From Polyangiaceae bacterium (GTDB lineage: Bacteria > Myxococcota_A > Polyangia > Polyangiales > Polyangiaceae): 64,000 bases of DNA. A program made the position numbers and the translations under genes. Positions 37,700 to 44,966 of the stretch are shown piece after piece. The stretch is from assembly GCA_016719945.1 (NCBI GenBank), contig JADJYE010000041.1:248001-312000 (forward strand), in the 5' to 3' direction. The notes under the pieces were generated by a model. The model was not told the DNA's origin. It searched no databases and saw nothing but the letters and a program-made list of their open reading frames with translations. How positions within the stretch are numbered: the stretch's first letter is position 1; each line of letters opens with the position of its first letter.

Positions 37700-40087
37700 T
37701 CAGCCGGGCGGCTCGATCGTGCAGAAGTTGTTGATGCAGAGGTTGGTCGTGTCGCAGCAGTCTGCCGCCGTCCGGCAGGTCTCCTGGGGCGCCGAGCACT
37801 CCCCGTCTGGCGGGATGTTCGAGCAGACGAGCTCGCCCATGTCGTCGGGCTGGCAATAGCCGTTGCAGCACTCGTCCCCGGCCTCGCAGGACTCGCCGTC
37901 GCTCTTGCACGGGTCGAGCGCCCAGAACCCGCGCGAGTTGCCAGCGAGCAGCTCCTGGGCCGGGAGGTAGAACGCGGGGTGGCTCGGGTCGGTGCCGATC
38001 TGACCATTGATGTTCACGGCCGCCACCCACAGCTTCTTCGGCGTGATGTTCTGGATCAGGTCGACGCCCCGCGGGTCGCTGCAGAACGGTGGGATCTCCG
38101 CCACGGAGCCGTACATGCGGCGGCTCGTGAACACGACCCAGGCATAGCCCCCAGAGGCCACCGGGTTCACGGTGGGCTCATAGTTCAGGTGCGCGTCGTC
38201 GGCGTGGCTCGCGTCGATGCCCCCGACCTGCGCGCCGTCGCCCAGGCAGCTCATCGAGATGGGGGCGGCGAGCGCCGGGAGGTAGCTGGCTCCGTTGGCG
38301 TCCTTGCCGTTGAGCTGGTTCAGCGCGACGACCGAGGCGGCGTCGTTGACGCTCGTCCACGAGATCTCGGCCTTCGCGCCCTTTCGAGTGCGGAGATCGC
38401 CCAGGTTGTTGCCATCGACGCCGGCGGCGAGCTGCGTGTGGAACACGACCGACTGCCCGTCGGGGAAGAAGGCAGGCCACCCTGGGCGGACCTCGGCGGG
38501 CATCCCCGTGTAGTCGGCGACGGCCACGGGGCTCGGGAAGGTGTACGTCGTGGCGTCGAAGCTCATCACCATGAGCTTCTGCTTGGGGTTTGCCTGCGAC
38601 GGGCTCGTGAGCATGTTGAAGACCACCCGCTCCATGTCGGGCGAGAACGCCGGCGGGCCGAGGCTCGCGCTGACGCCGGTGAGCCCCGTCGAAGGCAGCG
38701 CGGTCGTCGAGTCGGGCAGCGGATAGAGCGTCGCGTTGGGGGCGAGCATCATCGAGCCGTCGGCGGATAGCGCTGGGAACTCGGCGCCGTTCACCAGCGG
38801 CGCCTCTGTGACCCCCTGCGGCGTGAGGTCGTAGACCGAGCTGACGCTGCTGTCGTTGCCCCATTGCGCGACGAGGCGCGACCCGTCCGCGGCGACCGAG
38901 TGGCAGACGCGGCATTGGCTGGCGTCGCCGTTGCCGCCGGCGGCGAGGCCGGGGCCAGGGTCGCCCGCACGAATCGACAGGACGGCGCCGCCGAACTCGC
39001 CGTCACCGCCGATGGCGCCCAGGTAGTTCTTTGCCAGCTGGGTGCCATAAGAGTTGTAATAGATGGTTCCCGACAGCCGCGCCGGCGCGATGGTCCACGT
39101 CTGCTCGATCGGGCCGTAGCCGACGCCGCCCCTCGCCACCGTGAGGCGCATCGTCAGCTGATCGGTGCCGCCCGCCGTGTCCGTCGCCATCTTCCAGACG
39201 TCCTGAGGGATGGGGTGACGTTTGAAGGCCCCACCCGTCTGGGAGAGGATGTCGGGGCGCGCGAAGGTGCCGCTCCAGGAGAACGAGCCGGTCGTGGTCT
39301 CGAGCTCGATCTGGATCGCGTCGGCGTCTCCTTGCGACCAGCGCCACATGAGGAGCGGGGCGAGCAGGCCGCGCGGCCACACCGTCCCATCATAGGGGTA
39401 GAGCAGCTGTAGCCCCTCTGCTTGGCCGTCCCCCGCTGGCGTCGCGAGCGCCGAGAGCGTCGCGGCGTCGAGCACGCCCGGGCCGAGCCCTTCGCCGCCG
39501 ACTCCGCCGACTCCGCCTCCGGCCGTGAGGTCGGCCACGCTCGAGGGAACCTGACCTGCCTGCGCAGGGTTTCCAGGGTCGTACCCGTTCTGCGCGCCGA
39601 CGAGCTGGATGAAGACGTCACGCTCCAGGGTCGCTTGGTTGAGGCCCGCGACGATCTTCAGGGCACCCCCGGTCGTCCCCGAGGGGGAGAAGGTAGCGGC
39701 GCTCCCTTGCGTGGGCGCCACCGTGCCGAGGTTCCCTCGGTCGACGCTCCAGCCGGCGTTCGCCGGCGCGCCATCGAGCGTCGCGGTGTAATCGATCCCC
39801 GGCGCCTGCGCGCCGATGTCGACCGTGAGCACCTGCAAGGTCGACGGCTCGACGGCGAAGCCCTCCATGTTGCCGCCCCCGGCGCCCCCCTCGACGAAGC
39901 CCGCCCCCGAGCCGCCGTCGTTCGCGCCCCCGCCTCCGTCTGTCGACGGCGAGCCCCCTTGCGAGCCGGCGCCGGAGCTCGACGCGCCGGAGCCACCGTC
40001 GTCGCCGCAGGCGGCGAGTAAGCCCGTCGCACCGAGGGTCAGGCCGAGGACCGCGGTGGCGAGCGAGCGCGAGGCAGAGAGCGTCAT
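37700..40087 (-). CDS. Large lipoprotein with one c-type heme motif, TolB-like middle and Cys-knot tail
   Basis: The product has 795 residues. The lipoprotein signal ends LLAACGDDGG (lipobox LAAC), and a long Gly/Ser linker follows. The first third has Ig-like strands (PSTLQVLTVDIG...). A single heme-binding motif CRVCH followed by VAADGSRLVAQW lies near residue 395. The middle has TolB/WD40-like turns (SADGSMM, FSPDMERVVFN, FFPDGQSVVFH). The last ~60 residues hold ten cysteines in a dickkopf-like arrangement (CESGDECC-like, CCDTTNLC). Such proteins are frequent in Sorangium-type myxobacteria. An extracytoplasmic electron-transfer or sensing role is inferred only. Confidence 0.82.
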   Translation of the reverse strand: MTLSASRSLATAVLGLTLGATGLLAACGDDGGSGASSSGAGSQGGSPSTDGGGGANDGGSGAGFVEGGAGGGNMEGFAVEPSTLQVLTVDIGAQAPGIDYTATLDGAPANAGWSVDRGNLGTVAPTQGSAATFSPSGTTGGALKIVAGLNQATLERDVFIQLVGAQNGYDPGNPAQAGQVPSSVADLTAGGGVGGVGGEGLGPGVLDAATLSALATPAGDGQAEGLQLLYPYDGTVWPRGLLAPLLMWRWSQGDADAIQIELETTTGSFSWSGTFARPDILSQTGGAFKRHPIPQDVWKMATDTAGGTDQLTMRLTVARGGVGYGPIEQTWTIAPARLSGTIYYNSYGTQLAKNYLGAIGGDGEFGGAVLSIRAGDPGPGLAAGGNGDASQCRVCHSVAADGSRLVAQWGNDSSVSSVYDLTPQGVTEAPLVNGAEFPALSADGSMMLAPNATLYPLPDSTTALPSTGLTGVSASLGPPAFSPDMERVVFNMLTSPSQANPKQKLMVMSFDATTYTFPSPVAVADYTGMPAEVRPGWPAFFPDGQSVVFHTQLAAGVDGNNLGDLRTRKGAKAEISWTSVNDAASVVALNQLNGKDANGASYLPALAAPISMSCLGDGAQVGGIDASHADDAHLNYEPTVNPVASGGYAWVVFTSRRMYGSVAEIPPFCSDPRGVDLIQNITPKKLWVAAVNINGQIGTDPSHPAFYLPAQELLAGNSRGFWALDPCKSDGESCEAGDECCNGYCQPDDMGELVCSNIPPDGECSAPQETCRTAADCCDTTNLCINNFCTIEPPG

Positions 40088-40220
40088 GCCCGCATCGTAG
40101 ACCGAGCGGCTCGGCGCGGCGTGCGCGTCAGGGCTCCTTCGGGGCGATCTTGAGGCAGGGGCGGGGTGGAGCGCGCAGACAAGGCGACGGGGTGGGTGTG
40201 GCTTGGCGTCGCCTCGAGCG

Positions 40221-41888
40221 TCAAGTCGAGCGAGCGTCGAACGCCTTCACGGCGCTCGCGATCGTCGCAAAGCTCAGGATCTTTCCCGCCGGGGCCAATA
40301 GCGAGGCCCGCGCGAGCCGCCCCATAGCGCGCTCGTTGGCGCGCGCGATGGCGACCGTGACGCCGCGCGCCGCCAGCTCCAGCACCAGCTCCTCGAGCAT
40401 CTCGAGCGCGGTGGCGTCGACCTCCCCGATACCCTCGAAGTCGAGCACCACCCAGTCTTCATCTCCAGGCTTCTTGTCGAGCATCAGGTGGAGCCGCTCG
40501 CGGAAGCGGCTCGCGTTGGCGAAGAACAGGGGCGCGTCGAAGCGATAGACGAGCAGCCCGGGGTGGGTCGGCTCGAGGTCGTACTGCTCGGCGTCCACCC
40601 AGCCGTCGAGCGTCTCCGACGCGGAGAGGACCGCGTCGTGTGGCAGCGCGATGCGCGCCAGCGCGAGGAGCACGGAGGCGCCGAGCGCCAACATGACGCC
40701 GTCGAGCACATCGAAGATCATGACGCCGAGGGCTGCGAAGACGGCGAGCGCGAGCTCCGCGCGGGTCGTTTTCCACAGGCGCTTCAACCCCGCGAGGTCG
40801 ATCACGGAGAGCGCGGCCGAGACGATGACCGCCGCCAGCGCAGGCTGCGGCATGCGGGACAGAACCGGGCCCAACAGCAGCAGCGTCAGGACCAGGAAGG
40901 CCGCGGCCACGAGCCCCACGAGCTGGCTCTTGCTGCCGAGCGAGGCCGGGACCGCGGTGCGGCTGGCGCTCGACGACACGGGGAAACCGTGGGACACGCC
41001 TGCCGCGAGGTTGATCGCCCCGAGGGCGACGAGCTCCTGGTTCGAGTCGATGCGGTAGCCCAGGCGCGCGCCGATGGAGCGCGCCGTGAGGACGTTGTCC
41101 GTGTAGCCGATGAGCGCGATCCCGAGCGCGGTCGGCAGCAGCGCCCTGAAATCGGAGAGCGCGAGGGAGGGGACAGAGAAGGCAGGGAGGCCCGAAGGCA
41201 CCTCGCCGACGACCCTCACTCCGCGCGCCGGCAGGTCGAACGCGACCGAGGCGAGGGTCGCGAGCGCCACCGCCAGCAGCGCGCCCGGCAGCTTGGGAGC
41301 GAGCCGGCGCAGGGCGAGCATGAGCGCGAGCGAGCCCGCGAACAGGGCCAGGGTGAGCAGGTGAGTCTGCCCGATCTTCTGAGGCAGATCGAAGAAGCGC
41401 GGAAAGAAGCCGTCTCCGGCGATCGGCACGCCCAGGGCCTTGCCGAGCTGGCTCGAAAGCAGCGTGAGGCCGACTCCGCTGATGTAGCCCACGAGCACGG
41501 GCTTGCTGAGCAGCTCTGCCAGGAAGCCCATGCGCAGCACGGCAGCGGCGAGGCAAAGGGCCCCGACGAGCACCGCCAGGGTCGCCATGAGGCCCGCGTA
41601 GCGCGCTGGATCGCCGCCGGCGATCCAGCCGACTCCGGTCGCCGCGAGCACGGCGGTGCCCGGCTCGGGACCGACCCCGAGGTGTCGAGACGTGCCCAAG
41701 ATCGCGTACACGACCAGCCCGAGGAGCGCGGCGTAATACCCCGTGATCGGCGGCATGCCGGCGAGCTCGGCGTACGCCATCCCCTGCGGGACGAGCATCG
41801 CGCCGACCGTGAGCCCCGCGAGCAAGTCGCTCGGGAGCCACGCTCGATCGTAGCCGCGGAGGACCGCGATGCCCGGCAGGAGACGCAC
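40221..41888 (-). CDS. SulP-family anion permease with C-terminal STAS domain
   Basis: The product has 555 residues with a GTG start. The SulP signature is seen at PQGMAYAELAGMPPITGYYAA. About twelve hydrophobic helices follow to residue ~420, with GYTDNVLTARSIGARLGYRIDSNQEL in the second repeat. The STAS domain (about 435-550) has VVLDFEGIGEVDATALEMLEEL. SulP proteins move sulfate, bicarbonate or related anions across the inner membrane. The two genes upstream in the same direction act on sulfur compounds (a metallo-beta-lactamase protein and a rhodanese), which favours sulfate, sulfite or thiosulfate as substrate. The gap to the rhodanese gene is 54 bases. Confidence 0.92.
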   Translation of the reverse strand: MRLLPGIAVLRGYDRAWLPSDLLAGLTVGAMLVPQGMAYAELAGMPPITGYYAALLGLVVYAILGTSRHLGVGPEPGTAVLAATGVGWIAGGDPARYAGLMATLAVLVGALCLAAAVLRMGFLAELLSKPVLVGYISGVGLTLLSSQLGKALGVPIAGDGFFPRFFDLPQKIGQTHLLTLALFAGSLALMLALRRLAPKLPGALLAVALATLASVAFDLPARGVRVVGEVPSGLPAFSVPSLALSDFRALLPTALGIALIGYTDNVLTARSIGARLGYRIDSNQELVALGAINLAAGVSHGFPVSSSASRTAVPASLGSKSQLVGLVAAAFLVLTLLLLGPVLSRMPQPALAAVIVSAALSVIDLAGLKRLWKTTRAELALAVFAALGVMIFDVLDGVMLALGASVLLALARIALPHDAVLSASETLDGWVDAEQYDLEPTHPGLLVYRFDAPLFFANASRFRERLHLMLDKKPGDEDWVVLDFEGIGEVDATALEMLEELVLELAARGVTVAIARANERAMGRLARASLLAPAGKILSFATIASAVKAFDARST

Positions 41889-41942
41889 GTCCGTGCGGCT
41901 CGGGTAGCCCCGGGCATCGGGGCCGTCAACTCGCGGTGCGGC

Positions 41943-42284
41943 TCAGCGCTCGACCGGGAGACCCGCCTCGCTCCACCCGATCATGCCCCCGGCCAGGTTG
42001 ATCACGTCCTTGAAGCCGACGCTCGCGAGGTACGCAGCAGCGCGCCCCGACCTCGCCCCCGATCGGCAGACGATGACCAGCCGATGTTCGTGGCTCCAGC
42101 CCCGGGCCGCGCGCTCGAGCCCAGCGAGCGGGACGAGCTCCGAGCCCGGGACATGCCCGAGCTCTCCGGTGAACTCGTAGGGCTCTCGCACATCGATGAA
42201 CCGTGCGCGCCCGCGCTCAGCGGCGACCTCGAGCGGAGACTGGTCGCGGTAGTGCCCCGGCCTCACCGCTTGAGCGGCGCTCAC
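41943..42284 (-). CDS. Single-domain rhodanese
   Basis: The GTG start at 42284 overlaps the stop of the upstream metallo-beta-lactamase gene as GTGA, giving 113 residues. The rhodanese pattern is complete: FIDVREPYEFTGELGHVPGSELVPL, then the active-site loop CRSGARSG with its catalytic cysteine, and YLASVGFKDVINLAGGMIGW. Rhodaneses transfer sulfane sulfur from persulfide or thiosulfate. Coupling to an ETHE1-like gene fits a persulfide oxidation route in which the sulfite product is passed on. It is co-transcribed with the SulP gene. Confidence 0.92.
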   Translation of the reverse strand: MSAAQAVRPGHYRDQSPLEVAAERGRARFIDVREPYEFTGELGHVPGSELVPLAGLERAARGWSHEHRLVIVCRSGARSGRAAAYLASVGFKDVINLAGGMIGWSEAGLPVER

Positions 42285-43085
42285 AGCGTGCCCCCGTCGT
42301 CGGCTGTCGGGCGACCCAGGTTCAGCGGCGTCGCCAGGTAGCGGTGCCCGTTGGCGCGAGGCTTCGGCAGGTGGCCCGCGTCGATGTTCACCTGGACGCT
42401 CGGGTAGAGCAGGCGCGGCGCGGCGAGCGTCGCGTCGCGGCTCTTCCTGAAGGACACGAAGGTCTCGCGCGTCGTCGACGCGCGTAGCTGGACATTGGCC
42501 TCCTTCGAGCGACCAATCGTCGTCTCCCACATCAGCTCGCGCCCGCCGGGCTGGTAGTCGTGGCCGACGAAGACGCGCGTGGAGTCGGGGAGCGCGTAGA
42601 GCTTGCGCACCGAGTCGTAGAGCGCCTCGGCGGAGCCCTTCGGGAAGTCGCAGCGTCCCGTGCCGTAGTCCTCCATGAAGAGGGCGTCGCCGGTGAAGAG
42701 GGCGTCGCCCACCTGGTAGGTGACGCAGGCCGGCGTATGTCCGGGGGTGGTGATCGTGCGGACCTTCAGCGAGCCTGCGGCGAGCTCTTCGCCGTCCTTC
42801 ACGAGGACGTCGAACTGGGAGCCATCGGTCGCGAGCTCCTCGAGGTCGAACACTCCCTTGAAGGTCTCCTGAACCTCCTTGATGTGCTCGCCGATCACGA
42901 CCTTGGCCTCGAAGCGCCGCTTGAGGTGCTGGGCGCCCGTCAGGTGGTCGGCGTGCGCGTGCGTCTCGAGCACGTAGTGCAGGCGCAGCTTCTCGTCGCG
43001 CAGAAACATCGCGAGCTTCTCGAGCGAGTCGGTCTTCGTCTTGGACCTTGTAGGTCGCGGGATCGAAGAAGGTCTTGATGTCCAT
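42281..43085 (-). pseudogene. ETHE1/persulfide-dioxygenase-like metallo-beta-lactamase protein, N-terminal region damaged
   Basis: The start region reads MDIKTFFDPATYKV from the ATG at 43085, the typical N-terminus of ETHE1-like MBL proteins. The text then jumps frame: the other frame resumes at SKTKTDSLEKLAMFLRDEKLRLHYVLE and goes on normally through the metal site THAHADH, HTPACVTYQV, GDALFTGDALF and FVGHDYQPGGRE to 42281. Family members carry about 25 more residues here (the YVVxD...VVIDPV strand pair). A deletion of about 70-80 bases, not a multiple of three, near 43035-43045 would explain this. Metal ligands remain. It may be a pseudogene, an assembly gap, or a shorter protein from an internal start. 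Confidence 0.7.
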
Positions 43086-43183
43086 GGTGGCTCTCGTCCT
43101 GGTTGGGTCTCGAGCTGGCCATTGCACGCCGCGTACCAACCGCTCGTGCGCGGTGGTGCCCTGCTTTCTGCGGTGCTGCGCGG

Positions 43184-43230
43184 ACCCTGAAACGTTTCAG
43201 GAAACGTTTCAGGGTCGGCTCGCACGTTTC
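43184..43230. promoter_or_regulatory. Palindromic operator upstream of the sulfur operon (LacI-family type)
   Basis: ACCCTGAAACGTTTC (43184-43198) and GAAACGTTTCAGGGT (43201-43215) form a perfect 15-bp inverted repeat with a 2-base spacer. A third ACGTTTCA follows at 43223-43230. The core TGAAACGTTTCA is the same as the E. coli Cra/FruR consensus, and a central CG with A/T flanks is typical of LacI-family sites. It lies about 100-145 bases upstream of the MBL ATG. Confidence 0.75.
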
Positions 43231-43247
43231 ACCCGGTTTCGCCGCCG

Positions 43248-44933
43248 CTACGGCACATAGCCTTGTCGCGCGGCGCCGCCGCGACCGGTCCCCCACAGCA
43301 CGCAGTTCGTGCGCGACCCGGGCACGTCCCAGATCTGGACTCCGCCGAGGCCGGCGCCCTCGGTGTCCTTGAGCGAGAGCACGAGCTCGAGCTGACCATC
43401 TCCGTCGAGATCTGCGATCGAAGGCGGTGCCATCGAGCCGCGAGCGAAGAGCGGGATGCGGTGCAGCTCGTTGCCGCCGCCATCGAGCACCACCAGATGC
43501 GTGGGGGCGTCGGCGACGCCTTGATCGCCCGATGTGTAGGTGGCGAACATCACCTCCGGCGCTCCGTCGTCGTTGAGATCCACGATCAGGGGCTCGCTGG
43601 CGCCGATGAAGGCGCCGCCTCCGCCGAAGCCGTACGACCAGAAGACCTCACCGGTCGAGCGCAGCGCGTGCATGCGGCCGTCGTGGGCCGGCACGACGAT
43701 CTCGAGGCCGGGCACGCCGTCGAGATCTGCGACGGCGGGGCTCGGCTGGGTCGGGACGATGTTGTGGCCGAGGTCGCCCTCGGGAGCCGGGCCGGGGAGG
43801 TCCTTCGGAGACTCCCAGCCGGCGGGGCGCGTCATGTCGTGGTTCAGCACCCAGACCGTGAAGCCCTGGTTCGCCGTGCTGTCGGAGTGCTCGTGGTCAC
43901 CGACCAGGACGATCTCGTGGTCGCCGTCCGCGTCGACGTCGGCCACGACAGGGGGCGAATACGTGAACTCGCTCCGATCTCCCGAGCCCCAGCCCTGCTG
44001 CGAGAGCGCGAGGTCGTGGTAGGCCTCGACGCTGGTGATGACCCGATCGGTGAAGCTCTCGTGCGTCGGGAGCGGTGTACCGTCCCCGCGGAACACGCCG
44101 AAGCCGATCGCGTCGTACGACGAGACGACCTCGAGCACCCCGTCGCCGTCCAGATCGCCGGCGCCAATGTTCTGGTTGTAGCCCCCAAAGTCCCAGCACG
44201 GCTCCGCCGGCTCGGGCGGGTCGCAGCTCGGCTGCACCTGGGGCCAGCCGGGCATCATCTCTCCGTCCAGCCCGAAGACCGCCGTGGCGGGGCCCTGGTT
44301 GGTGTGGTTCGCGAGGATCTCGGCTTGGCCGTCGCCGGTGACGTCGGCGACGGCGATCGACCGCACCTCGTCTCCGCCCCCGAAATGGACCGGCCAGCCG
44401 GTCAACAGCTCGCCCGTGTGATCGTAGACCGCGATGTTCATGCCGAGGCTCCCGTCGGCGTCGCTGCCCACGGCGATCTCGACGTCCCCGTCGCCGTCGA
44501 GGTCGCCCGCCGCGGCCGAGGCCCACATGCGAGTGTCGCCGTGCTCGGGGGATGACGAGGCGCTGTGGCCCCACGCCGTCTGCCATAGCGGTGAACCGTC
44601 AGCCCGGTAGGCGTAGAGGACCGAATGCCGCGCGGCGACGATCTCGAGCGAGCCGTCGCCCTCGAGGTCCACGAGCGTCGGCGAAGCGAGCCACCCCTCG
44701 TCCCAGCTGCCGGTCAGCGTGGCGCGCAGGGTGGGCGCCTGCACAGGGCCGTGCTCGCCTGGCGCAGCCTCGCACGAGGGCGGTGGGGGAGTGACGCTCC
44801 CGCCACCGGTACCCGGTCCAGCGCCCGTCCCGCCGCCGCCGGCGCCGCCGTTGCCGACCGTCGCTGCGGCGTCGCCGCAGGCGGCAGTGGCGATGACCGA
44901 GAGCAGCGCGAAGGTCAGCCGGGTGGGTCGCAT
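43248..44933 (-). CDS. FG-GAP/VCBS-repeat lipoprotein
   Basis: The product has 561 residues. The signal MRPTRLTFALLSVIATAAC (lipobox TAAC) is followed by a Gly/Pro linker. The rest is a run of beta-propeller repeats with calcium-type loops: DLEGDGSLEIV, DLDGDGDVEIAVG, DVTGDGQAEILA, DLDGDGVLEVVSS, DVDADGDHEIVLVG, DLNDDGAPEVMF and DLDGDGQLELVLS. Seven such blades match an integrin-alpha-like propeller. It probably sits on the cell surface; no enzyme motif is seen. It is 33 bases downstream of another FG-GAP gene, the two forming the end of a four-gene leftward set. Confidence 0.88.
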   Translation of the reverse strand: MRPTRLTFALLSVIATAACGDAAATVGNGGAGGGGTGAGPGTGGGSVTPPPPSCEAAPGEHGPVQAPTLRATLTGSWDEGWLASPTLVDLEGDGSLEIVAARHSVLYAYRADGSPLWQTAWGHSASSSPEHGDTRMWASAAAGDLDGDGDVEIAVGSDADGSLGMNIAVYDHTGELLTGWPVHFGGGDEVRSIAVADVTGDGQAEILANHTNQGPATAVFGLDGEMMPGWPQVQPSCDPPEPAEPCWDFGGYNQNIGAGDLDGDGVLEVVSSYDAIGFGVFRGDGTPLPTHESFTDRVITSVEAYHDLALSQQGWGSGDRSEFTYSPPVVADVDADGDHEIVLVGDHEHSDSTANQGFTVWVLNHDMTRPAGWESPKDLPGPAPEGDLGHNIVPTQPSPAVADLDGVPGLEIVVPAHDGRMHALRSTGEVFWSYGFGGGGAFIGASEPLIVDLNDDGAPEVMFATYTSGDQGVADAPTHLVVLDGGGNELHRIPLFARGSMAPPSIADLDGDGQLELVLSLKDTEGAGLGGVQIWDVPGSRTNCVLWGTGRGGAARQGYVP

Positions 44934-44966
44934 GCGCCGAGCGTACCTCGGCGCGTGCGCTCCGAA

